From positions 1-64,000 of the forward strand of contig CALFUU010000057.1 in assembly GCA_937929835.1 (NCBI GenBank): a DNA stretch of 64,000 bases. The letters are read 5' to 3'. The notes beneath the pieces are model-generated. The model saw nothing but the letters and a program-made list of their open reading frames with translations. It was not told the origin of the DNA and ran no database searches. Made by a program: the position numbers and the translations under genes. Numbering within the stretch: position 1 is the stretch's first letter; the number at the start of each line of letters is the position of its first letter. Source of the DNA: an uncultured Saprospiraceae bacterium (GTDB lineage Bacteria; Bacteroidota; Bacteroidia; Chitinophagales; Saprospiraceae). Shown piece after piece: positions 44,501 to 53,600 of the stretch.

Positions 44501-46300
44501 ATTGAGACAAGCATCAGAGGCTTGTACACCTGGTATGCGTGCCGCACTGCCGCAGTCATTATCAGAACTAAGTGTCAGATCATTAGGACAGACAAATTCT
44601 GGTGCAACATCATCTATGATTTCTATGATATGCGAAAATGGATTTTGAGAAATTTCTTCTCCGCAAGTCCATTCTAATACTTCCCAGGTACGAACAAGCT
44701 TTGTAGAACAACCTATTTGTGGAAATAAAAGATCGGTGTACGTGACAAAAGTATTACAGAGTTGCTGCGCCTCTATAGGCACTGGAGCCTCATCTGACAA
44801 AAAGAAGGCATCAGGTCCATTAGGATCATTGGGATTACCAAAGGGTATCAAGGGTATTATTGTACCCGATCCCGTTCCTGATCCAGTGGGAAAAGGGGTC
44901 GTACCTGTACCCGAGCCTGTTCCAGAACCCGTCAGTGCACCACCATCTAAGTAAGGGACACCTATCTCTGTGACATCAAAATCTGACGGCACCCAGGGGA
45001 TAGGAATAACCTGCCCATCTAGCTCATACGTGAAGTAGTTATCTAGGTCACTACAGTTTATCGTTGTTGTACCTTGTGGGTATTGTAAGCTACTAAAGTC
45101 AACACGTTCCAACAAGATGCGTTGGCTACAAGTAGCAGTATTTCCGTTACCATCGGTCGCTTGGTAAGTTCTTATAATTTCATTGGTATAAGGGGTATCA
45201 CATTCTGTGACATCCGTAATTGTCTCATTAGTAAGACTTATCGTAAAGGTCTGTGCGATACAATTACTCCCACCAGATACTGTAGCAGGTGGCAAGACAT
45301 CTAGTTGTGCACAGGATATGGTCAAGTCCTGACAGCCATTGAAAGTGGGTTGCAATTTATACTCTACATTGATGTTACCCCAGCAGGCATTTCGTTGACA
45401 ACTTGCAGTCAAGTTGGACACTTCATATCGAACGGTTGTATTGAGGTGACTCAAATCTACGGTAGTACCATCGATTTCATTTCCGTGAGCATCTGTGAGG
45501 ATTATTTCGTACTGCGATGGATCCTCTACCGTTGCTGGAAACAACATTTCTGGTGTGACCTCAGCATTACAATTTTCACTTAGACTAAGATTAATAGAGC
45601 CCAAGCACAGTAAGGGCTGCGTCGAGCAACTGTTATCAGAAAGATTAACATTGTCAAAGGCCACTGCGACCTCACCCGTCATTGTAGGCGGCACAGAGGT
45701 CGTAAAGCACAACTGTATGTTCTGGCAATTATATTCTGTCAAGTCCACATTATTAAGTGAGGCGGAAGTGCCCGGCTCTAGCGTATTTGCTGCGGCAGAC
45801 TCGGTTAATAGAGTGATCAGATTGCCCTGATCATCTATGATTGTGACCTCCAACAAGTTATCTATCCCCGCTAAGCCTCGTGTATCATAAGCAACAGCAT
45901 AGTCAAAATCTAAGCCTGCCTCACAATTAGAAAAGGTACAGGAATAGCAAGCCGCTACCGTACCTGACTCTGAAGCATCAAAGCTGTGCAAGGCGAAACA
46001 AGAGTTGTCTATCGTCAACAGATTAAAATCATCCGCCGGCCTAAAAGGGCTACAAGAGACGGAAGCATTAGCTGATTGGCCGAGGATCGTCCAACTTGTA
46101 AAATCTCCAGATTCAAATTGCTGGTTAGTCGTACATTGACTCAGGGCGCCATCTACATTAGAGAAAAAGAATAAGGCCATCAACAAACCTGTTAGGGCAT
46201 ACGGTCGTGGCTTACGCGTACTGCGTTGTGGACGAGGCAGACTTCGTCCAGGGATAAATCGGTGTTCGGACATCATGGATTCATTTAAGTAACTAGGCAT
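41594..46300 (-). CDS. Large T9SS type A surface protein of the HYR/dockerin/cohesin-like family
   Basis: 1568 residues from the ATG at 46300. The frame reaches a TTG at 46309, and an inner ATG at 46276 is also possible. The signal peptide is preceded by a basic stretch (PRPQRSTRKPRPYALTG), with cleavage near residue 54 (GALSQ). Residues about 56-230 look like a jelly-roll ligand-binding domain (GDFTSWTI at the start, VAVAFDNVNLSD at the end). Residues about 234-1160 are the shared core, beginning NLSLSENCNAEVTPEM, containing CWGNINVEYK, a long Gly-Ser-Thr linker at about 455-478, the phrase RTWEVLEWTCG and HYR-like domains with VAICEQTTVVS. Then Cna-B-like (about 1167), dockerin-like (about 1221-1281, loop DVNSSEGIDGLD), cohesin-like (about 1354-1477) and type A sorting domain (about 1484-1568, ending FKMIRL). 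It has its own promoter with palindrome (46389-46417) and terminator. Probably surface-attached; ligand unknown. Confidence 0.9.
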   Translation of the reverse strand: MPSYLNESMMSEHRFIPGRSLPRPQRSTRKPRPYALTGLLMALFFFSNVDGALSQCTTNQQFESGDFTSWTILGQSANASVSCSPFRPADDFNLLTIDNSCFALHSFDASESGTVAACYSCTFSNCEAGLDFDYAVAYDTRGLAGIDNLLEVTIIDDQGNLITLLTESAAANTLEPGTSASLNNVDLTEYNCQNIQLCFTTSVPPTMTGEVAVAFDNVNLSDNSCSTQPLLCLGSINLSLSENCNAEVTPEMLFPATVEDPSQYEIILTDAHGNEIDGTTVDLSHLNTTVRYEVSNLTASCQRNACWGNINVEYKLQPTFNGCQDLTISCAQLDVLPPATVSGGSNCIAQTFTISLTNETITDVTECDTPYTNEIIRTYQATDGNGNTATCSQRILLERVDFSSLQYPQGTTTINCSDLDNYFTYELDGQVIPIPWVPSDFDVTEIGVPYLDGGALTGSGTGSGTGTTPFPTGSGTGSGTIIPLIPFGNPNDPNGPDAFFLSDEAPVPIEAQQLCNTFVTYTDLLFPQIGCSTKLVRTWEVLEWTCGEEISQNPFSHIIEIIDDVAPEFVCPNDLTLSSDNDCGSAARIPGVQASDACLNGVNVRAFTPLGVFTMDGSVAEGIEVNLVHGLNEVTYEISDDCGNRETCTIDITLQDGIQPVAICEQTTVVSMGSSGQTLVRSQTFDDGSWDECSAITTCAVRMSDLELYRNLPVDTVVNGIEYVLMSNYKVACPLSNLSGTIIDGVSYLSEEDLCTPYVQFCCMDMGGEEMVVFRAIDAGGNSSDCMVRVEVQGFAPVLTCPPHLTVDCMTDVESLDTGTVGITGDCQDVGTMITTFNNSNLNVCGLGTVIKTFSLQTSTEVLATCDQQIIVENQSPVDANIVWPEDILDLSGICSVAQLLPTALGSTPTIQSSGTCSQLGFDFDDVVVGQSGCLSVTRTWTVIDWCSRAADGTFKTYQQVQRITTIGDAMTVVTASSPLTFLTASLDCQRSLTVSASATSGCTANLVWSYSLVNVDQNAVVATGSDYTFTGVLPVGEYRMQWTASDGCNASGSFSQTFFVESTKAPKPVCLSNYTVTVGAGETATIFPSDINAGSSHQCHPASDLILSFSEDGTQNTITHLCGTSLTQPVSLWVMLDPAHDITRKGSCITTLTVDCGTPVQGNLVTVSGRVQTEDHQIVEEVSVDMGPVMGQEMTDSEGQYAFDPMPLGGSYQVVPEKDVDYLNGVSTLDLILIQRHILDIEPLDSPYKLLAADVNSSEGIDGLDLIELRKLILGIYDDLPENTSWRFFDTTREFADETNPWSSSLFESYTITSLSSDMDVDFIGVKIGDVDNSFVSYAREAHIDLRSQRWPLVLHIEELSMSEGQTETLVITASNYERISGFQGTLSYDDNLVEITGVRSAAVTITDDNVHHTSGAMSFSVFDKEVKDYDSDVVLFEIDVKAKGSFTASSFELNSDLTRAEAYRGYNEEVPLYLEVNASSRSNKILNANPNPFVHYTDIEFILSEAGDVEFQFYDTQGKLLHTKSGYYNSGKGRIQIDGDNLNSKGVIYIKMVTAAGVYDFKMIRL

Positions 46301-46388
46301 TGTTACCAATACCTAACTAGCTCTATAATTAGTGTAATCTTCGTGATTGCTTTTGGGAAACAAACACAAAGCTTACGCTATAAGTATA

Positions 46389-46417
46389 CAAACATATTAT
46401 AAAATAATGTAATATGT
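46389..46417 (-). promoter_or_regulatory. Promoter with shared palindrome, copy 4 (1568-residue gene)
   Basis: Perfect palindrome ACATATTA, ten bases, TAATATGT (46392-46417). On the minus strand the box TATGTTTG (46389-46396) overlaps one arm exactly as in copy 1. It lies about 90 bp before the start codon and just after the terminator of the upstream operon. Confidence 0.7.
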
Positions 46418-46429
46418 AAAATTTAACAT

Positions 46430-46462
46430 AAAAAAGGCAGCCCCTTCCATCAAGAGGCTGCC
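46430..46462 (-). terminator. Rho-independent terminator of the 1459/1368-residue T9SS gene pair
   Basis: On the minus strand GGCAGCCTCTT pairs with AAGGGGCTGCC (11 bp with one T-G pair) around a five-base loop, followed by six T residues. It lies 33 bp after the stop codon at 46496. Confidence 0.9.
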
Positions 46463-46495
46463 TCAAACTATCATGCTATTCTAAAAACTGTATCC

Positions 46496-49400
46496 TTATA
46501 GGACAATCATCCTGTATTCTGTAATATCTCTATCGGTGGCCATTCTTATATAGACGACACCTGTAGTCTGTAATCTTTCTCTTTGTATCTGCAATTGATT
46601 GATGCCACTATCGAAGGTTCCTTCTTGAACATCGAGGACTTTTCCATCCATATCATAGAATTCAAATCTGACCAGCCCTGCATTTGGAATAGAGAACTGC
46701 AATTGCGTTTCTTTGACAAATGGGTTAGGATAGAGTGATAAGATTTCTGCCGACTCTATCTCTGATGACTGCATATCTAAAGCAAGTCTATTGAAGTCTT
46801 TATCATAGGCTTCTGACTTTGTTATCTCAGAATTCAATTCAAATAGTCTAGATGAATTTATCGCCGTCTTAGCAAGCACCTGGATCTCAAATAACACCTC
46901 GTCCGTTGTTATAGACTGACTCGCACCGTCATAACTAAAGGTCAAAAATCCTGACCTACCGGCATAAATATGTTCATCACGAATATCAATAGCGTCACCA
47001 TTCACAGACAAAATTTCTATCTCATCTGCATCGTAAGCCATAGTCGTCTGCCAGCCTCGTATATCAGAGTAGTTGGCAGCAGTGACTGGTATAGTCTTCA
47101 CCTCTCCTGCACCAATACTGTGTGGAGGTGTAGTGAAATTAAGCGCGCTATGCGCTGGTGTTTCATTTGTGTCGAGATTAGCAATCACATCATTACTGAC
47201 ATCGCCAATCTTTACGCCAATGAAATCTAGATATAGATTATCACTAAATCCGATAATGCTGTACCACTCAGGCAATTGTCCTAACCAAGGATTAGTAGGT
47301 TGTGCAAAGGTGTGGTCAGCACTGATAAATCGCCAGCTTTCATTCTGAGGTAATTCATCATAGATGCCAAGTACCAACTTTCTTAACTCAACTAAATCAA
47401 TACCATTGATCTTCTTACTATTATCAATATCTGCAGCTATCAATTTATAAGGACTATCTAGGGGTTCTATACCCAAGATGTGTCTTTGTATCATGATGAT
47501 ATCTATTGTACTGACACCATTGAGGTAATCATTTTCATACTGTGGTATGACTTGGTAGTCGCCACCTACAGGCATATCAAGGAAGGCATACGTACCGTCT
47601 GCATCCGTAATATCTACACCGGCATTGGCTTCGAGCCTCACATTGACTCCCTCTATTGTCTGGCTTGTCTCTGTCATAACATCTCCTGCTACAAACAAAA
47701 TATTTCCATTGAGACAAGTAGAACCGCCCTGGATATCAATAAGTCCTGTACAGAAATCTTGTGCACCTGTAAATACATCAGTGACATAAAGTCTCACTTC
47801 ATTTAATCCTCTGTTAGTACAGTCATATATTCTGACTTTGTCCGTAGTATCTGGAGAAAAACTGAATGTTATAGGATTATTGCAATTAGGATAACTTCCC
47901 GCATCAAAATCACTAGCCCATAACTCGACTGAATCAAAATCAATCTGTCCATCACCATCTGTATCATCACCCACGAGTGCTGCACTCAAGCCATTATGAC
48001 AAACAGGTGTTGGCGGTGTATCATCAAACACAGCTAAGACTTGGATATCTGTATCTTGATTTCCACAACCATCTCTTACAATCCACTCTACCTCATAGTT
48101 GCCGACTGGGAAGCTTGCACTGAGCGTAGATGATGACCCTGTCGCTACGACCAAGCCGTTTCTATCTCTCACTGTATATGACCAAACAAGACTAGAGATA
48201 CAATCATCCGTAGCGGATCTTACAATTAGCACCTCACCGCTTTGGCAATCACTATTGTGGCTATCTATGGTGATCGGCCCACTCGGACTTATCACTGGAG
48301 CAATGGTATTTCTCAATCTTAGAATCTGTGGTTGCGGTATCACAAATACCTCAAACTCATTGCCTATAGTCGAGCACCAATTGACTGCTGTCCAGGTCCG
48401 CTCAATAAATACGCAAGATGAAGCACTCGGTCCATTATTGATGACCTTATCTACAAAATCAAATCCTAACTGACTACACCCATCTGAGCCAAAAACAGTC
48501 GGAAATCCAAATCCATCAGGCAGTAGCTCTGGCGCCAATAAGCCCAGGCCAGCACAACCACTATTTTCTTCATAGTCAAGAGGCCAAGTGATACTGTTGG
48601 CAGTAATAGGAGTCGCATTCTCAATCGTAATGTTTTGCGTACAACTTTCTAGTGTGTTGCCGTGCGCATCTGTAAATTTAAATGTTCTCTCAAGCGTACC
48701 TATCCCACAGAGATTGACATTGGATTGTACAAGCTCTTCAGGAATTTGAATATTGGCACAAGCACCCCCAATTGAAGGTACACCAAAGGTTAATCCTAAA
48801 TTATTGATATCATATCCTTGCGAACAATCCACCGTGACATCAGCAGGGCAGGCCAAACTCGGCGTCAGCTTATTCTGGACTTCAACAGTGACCATACAGA
48901 CACTTTGATTGCCCCCTTTATCTACTACTCTAAATGCCACCATCGTCTCTTCGCCATCAGCATCTGCACAACAGAACTCTACATAGCTGTCCCAATCAAG
49001 AGCTAGACTATCACACTGAGTATCCATTCTTCTCACCTCCATACGCTCTATTCCACACTCATCAAAACTTCCGTTATCAAATACAGAGGCAGGAACTTTA
49101 TTCTCAGAAAGCGTGCTTAGAGAAACCACTTTAGTCTGATCACATATAGCTACGGGTTCGGTCTGATCTTGGACCGTTATCGTATAACTACAAGTTGATC
49201 TGTTGTAGCATTCATCTGAAACAGTAACATTAATTACATTTTTACCAAAATTCAATTCTGCTGGTGCACCATCCCCTTCCACTATACCTAAAGGTGTCTG
49301 AGACGAAACTATAATCTCATCACCACATAAGTCCGTAGGATTAATCAATGGCAACAAAACACTGCCTGTGCAAGCCTCATTATTAGTAACAACGATATCT

Positions 49401-50602
49401 TCTGGACAAGTGAACTCTGGAGCCACATCATCAATTATATCGATATACTGAATACTGCTGGTGACCAACTCACTCGTACACCACCATTCACTCAGCTCCC
49501 AATTTCTTATAATCTGTCTTTTACAGTTTCCATTTACACTTGGAAAAATTATATCTGTATAAGTCAATTGTGTATTACAGAAAACAGGTGTATCGTTTCC
49601 TTTAAAGAAAGTTGACTCTACCGTAGGATTGTTAGGGTCACCTGTTTCAAATATAAATACCGCTCCTCTTTCTGGAATCAATGGGAAGGCGCCACGTCCA
49701 GATCCATCTGGGCAGAATAGGTGCTCTCCCGAAACAGGATCATTTCCACTGAGTTGTGCTACATTATTATTGTTATCAAACAAATAATCTCTAGAAGCAC
49801 TCACTCCACAAATAATGGGCAGACCGTTATTAAGACCAAAGCCAGTTCCCGATCCAGTTCCAGACCCCGTACCAAAACCCTGGAAGTACCACGGCAACGG
49901 AAGCCCTTCGCTATCAAAAACTAAAGTCGTATCGCTACAACTTAGCGTAGAATTGTCAGGCCAAATAATTTCAGTAGGGTCCAACCTAGCTAAAGCCACA
50001 TTTTGCTGACACTGCTTAGAATTACCAAAATTGTCTGTAACCAGATAAGTTCTAGTGACTGTTGCAGTCATCGCTTCATCACAACTGAGATGTGTCTTTT
50101 CTTGGCTAAGCAATTCGACCTCGATACTTCCACAACCTGTATTAACTGGTTCGAAGAAGTTATGAAAATCTAACGTCGCACAAGGAATCGTATCATCTGG
50201 TGGACAAGCCACACTTATTGCTGCTTTGAATTCTACAGAAACTGTACCCCAACAACAATTATCTTCGCAACAGATCATATAAGTAAAAGTTCTACCTACA
50301 TCATCTATTGTGAATAAATTAGTAACTGGCCTATTGAAGTCATCAGTAATAATGATCTCAAAACCCTCCGCACACATTTCGTTTCCAACCAAAGCCATTT
50401 CTGGTGTAACAGAACCTGTGCAGGTAGTGGGGTCCAATGAGAAATTAATATGATTGATACAAGCCAAATCATTTTGCGCCTCCAATGTTGGATGCAGCGC
50501 CACCATAGCCATCACTATCAACACTGACAGTAATCCAACTTTGTTGATAACCCAACTAAAAGTATGACGGGCAAGACTTGTTAGAACTAACTCTTTATTC
50601 AT
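46496..50602 (-). CDS. Large T9SS type A surface protein of the HYR/dockerin/cohesin-like family
   Basis: 1368 residues from the ATG at 50602, with a long signal peptide (cleavage near residue 43, LEAQ). It consists almost only of the family core and tail. Residue about 46 on: NFSLDPTTCTGSVTPEM, CCWGTVSVEFK, then NCSD/SCSD-type domains. A GTGSGTGSGTGFG linker lies at about 241-256, followed by TYTDIIFPSV and NWELSEWWC, then HYR-like domains with VAICDQTKVVS. Cna-B-like domain from about 966; dockerin-like about 1025-1081 (HILGIEPLDSPYKLIAADID, loop DIDNSKKINGID); cohesin-like about 1158-1275; type A sorting domain about 1286-1368 ending YRMIVL. It begins 36 bp after the stop of the 50639-55018 gene with no terminator or palindrome between them, so the two are very likely one operon. 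Closest in layout to that upstream paralogue. Confidence 0.92.
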   Translation of the reverse strand: MNKELVLTSLARHTFSWVINKVGLLSVLIVMAMVALHPTLEAQNDLACINHINFSLDPTTCTGSVTPEMALVGNEMCAEGFEIIITDDFNRPVTNLFTIDDVGRTFTYMICCEDNCCWGTVSVEFKAAISVACPPDDTIPCATLDFHNFFEPVNTGCGSIEVELLSQEKTHLSCDEAMTATVTRTYLVTDNFGNSKQCQQNVALARLDPTEIIWPDNSTLSCSDTTLVFDSEGLPLPWYFQGFGTGSGTGSGTGFGLNNGLPIICGVSASRDYLFDNNNNVAQLSGNDPVSGEHLFCPDGSGRGAFPLIPERGAVFIFETGDPNNPTVESTFFKGNDTPVFCNTQLTYTDIIFPSVNGNCKRQIIRNWELSEWWCTSELVTSSIQYIDIIDDVAPEFTCPEDIVVTNNEACTGSVLLPLINPTDLCGDEIIVSSQTPLGIVEGDGAPAELNFGKNVINVTVSDECYNRSTCSYTITVQDQTEPVAICDQTKVVSLSTLSENKVPASVFDNGSFDECGIERMEVRRMDTQCDSLALDWDSYVEFCCADADGEETMVAFRVVDKGGNQSVCMVTVEVQNKLTPSLACPADVTVDCSQGYDINNLGLTFGVPSIGGACANIQIPEELVQSNVNLCGIGTLERTFKFTDAHGNTLESCTQNITIENATPITANSITWPLDYEENSGCAGLGLLAPELLPDGFGFPTVFGSDGCSQLGFDFVDKVINNGPSASSCVFIERTWTAVNWCSTIGNEFEVFVIPQPQILRLRNTIAPVISPSGPITIDSHNSDCQSGEVLIVRSATDDCISSLVWSYTVRDRNGLVVATGSSSTLSASFPVGNYEVEWIVRDGCGNQDTDIQVLAVFDDTPPTPVCHNGLSAALVGDDTDGDGQIDFDSVELWASDFDAGSYPNCNNPITFSFSPDTTDKVRIYDCTNRGLNEVRLYVTDVFTGAQDFCTGLIDIQGGSTCLNGNILFVAGDVMTETSQTIEGVNVRLEANAGVDITDADGTYAFLDMPVGGDYQVIPQYENDYLNGVSTIDIIMIQRHILGIEPLDSPYKLIAADIDNSKKINGIDLVELRKLVLGIYDELPQNESWRFISADHTFAQPTNPWLGQLPEWYSIIGFSDNLYLDFIGVKIGDVSNDVIANLDTNETPAHSALNFTTPPHSIGAGEVKTIPVTAANYSDIRGWQTTMAYDADEIEILSVNGDAIDIRDEHIYAGRSGFLTFSYDGASQSITTDEVLFEIQVLAKTAINSSRLFELNSEITKSEAYDKDFNRLALDMQSSEIESAEILSLYPNPFVKETQLQFSIPNAGLVRFEFYDMDGKVLDVQEGTFDSGINQLQIQRERLQTTGVVYIRMATDRDITEYRMIVL

Positions 50603-50638
50603 CGTTAATATCTATAAAATTTTAAAAAAGGATATATA

Positions 50639-53600
50639 TTAAAGTAGGATCATTCGGAACTCTGAAATCTCACCTTGAATGCGCATTCGGACATAGACAA
50701 ATCCTGTAACGGATAACTGATCCCTACTGACACTCAAGGTATTGATACCTAACTGAGAGTGAACAGTTGATGCATATAGCAAGCGACCATCAAGATCGAA
50801 GAATTCAAACTCTGCTGGCGCCTGATACGCCGAGAAATATTGTAGCTCAGCATTATCAATAAATGGATTAGGATTTACTGACAATATTTTAGATTCATCC
50901 TTGAGGTATTCTACCAACTCTATATCAGAGATAGAATAATCTGCTTGATAGGCCTCCGACTTCAATATTGTAGAAGAAAACTGCATAACATCCATAACAG
51001 AAGTATTGTCTTCTCTTGCCCTCACAACTAATTCAAACAGTGGTGTACCATAGCCAACCTCCTGAGCAATCTCAGAGTGGTAACTAAAAGTAACATGACC
51101 ACGCTCGTCGTCAATACTAAAATTTGATTCCGTAAGAGGAAGTGCCTGAGGTAAGACATCAATAATTTCTAAAGCCGTATTATCAAACTCTAGGGTCCCT
51201 TGCCATCCTCTGAGGTCTTGGTAATTGCTAGAATAGACCATTACAGAATTAGGTACACCTAAGTCCATCTGATGATCTGCAATAGCGAAATCAACAACAG
51301 TACTCGATCTTGAATTTAATTGGTCGTCAAAATTCAAGACAGCATCATTATTGACATCTCCTATCTTGACACCCACGAAATCAACGACCATATTATTAGT
51401 CAGATCTATCAGCTTATACGTTTCAGATATATCAGCGGACCACGGATTATATGGATCTACAAACTGATAATCTGCAGATACAAATCTCCAACTATCATTT
51501 AATGGTAGCTCTGAGTATAGACCTAAGATGAGTTTCCTTAACTCTACTAAGTCCACTCCATTGATCACTTGGTTATGATCGATATCCGCTGCGATATACT
51601 TATATGGACTATCTAGTTTTTCTATATCCAAAATATGTCTTTGTATCATTATAAGATCCAAAGTACTGACACCATCTAGATGATTGGAATCCTTAATTGG
51701 ACTTATCTCATAGTCTCCACCGACAGGCATTTGTGGAAAGGCATATGCGCCATTGGTGTCCGTCATTTCCATTATGGAAGTGTTATCTAAATGAATCTCG
51801 ACATCTTCTACTTCTTGCTGTGTTTCTGTCAGTACTTGACCAGCCAAAATAGCTGTAGCTTGTTGCGGACAATCACCATCATCTTGTATATCAATGAATG
51901 TGATACAGAAATCTTGTGCGCCTGTTGAACTATCAGTAGCCCACATCTCAACGATATTTCTACCTAAGTCCGCACAGAAGAAACTCTTACGCGTATCCAT
52001 TGTGTCTGATGAGAAACTAAAAACAATCTCATTGCCACAATTAGGATAACTACCCGCATCAAAATCTGAAGCCCATAAGTCTACTTTCTTGACATCGGGA
52101 AGGCCATCACCATCTGTATCCCAGTCTATCAGCTTTGCACTCAGCCCATTGAGGCATAGAGGCGTAGGCGCTTTGAGACTTATAACTTGCACATTCTGTA
52201 TGTGGAAATCCGAGTTGCCACAACTATCAAATACTCTCCACTCGATAGTATAATTGCCTACAGGATACTTACCATGTATTTCTGGCTCAGTCCCTGTCTG
52301 TACCAAGGCACCATCAGCCGTTTGTCTGATCGAGTAGGTCCACGATAATGCATTGCCGCAATCATCTGTAGCTGACCTGACGATATCTACTCGCCCACTA
52401 TTACAATCCACTTCGAGACCAGAAAAAACCAAGTCCGTAGCGGCATCCATTACTGGTGCAGTTGTATTTCTAATTTTTATGAGTTGTGGTCTCGGTATGA
52501 CAAAAGTACTGAAGTCACCTCCAGCTCCACACCAGTTCAAGACCGTCCAAGTTCTTTGTATAATAGTGCAGTCTCCTGAGTTAGGGTCAGCAGAAAAAAT
52601 CTGATCCGTAAAATCGTGACCCAACAAAGCACAACTCTGTGATGTGCCAGAAAAAGTTGGAAAAGCAAATGGTGCTTCAAGATTATCAGGTGTCAACAGC
52701 GCAGCATCACACAGGTCTGTTACTTCCAAGTCTTGAGGCCATACGATATCAGCAGCAGTAAATGGATTATCGTTAGTGACTGTTATGTTTTGTCGACATT
52801 CAGCAATAACATTTCCGTTAGTTCCTTGCAACTGAAATGTTCTGACCATCACGCCTACACCACACTGATCAAAAGCATCTTCCAATAATTCGATAGGCTC
52901 TGATTGATCACAATTGGTATCCGTTGTAGCAAATCCAAAAGTCAATCCCATATTCTGTGAACTATACGTCTCATTACAATCAATAGTCATATCTGGTGGA
53001 CAATTGACTATAGGATTAGACTTATCTTGAATCTCGACATAGACAATACATTCACTGCTATTGCCACTTGCATCTATAACTCTAAACTCTACGGGCACTG
53101 TACCCGCTATGGCATCTGCACAACAGAAGTGTGCATAGTCACCCCACTCTATAGCTTCTGGACCACAGCTCGTATCTTGTCGCTTTACCTTTATCTTATC
53201 TATACTACAGTCGTCATAACTCCCAAAATCAAATACCTCTGCAGGTACTTTTGTGACGTCACCGCCTCGCAATGAAATAACTTTTGATTGCTCACAAATG
53301 GCAACTGGATTGGTATAGTCTATAATTGTATAGTTGATTGTGCAACTAGAACTGTTATTGCATCCATCGCTAACGATATAAGTAATAGCATTGCTCCCCG
53401 CATTAAGATCTACCAATTGGTTATTACCTGTGACGGTTCCATTAGGATACTCCATAGTAACCGTTATATCACCACCACAATCATCAACTGCAACTATATT
53501 AGGCATCTGAATATCAGCGCCACAGTCTACATTGGTGCTTATGGTCAAGTCAGAAGGACAAGTAAACACAGGAGCTCTATCATCGATGATCTCAATAATC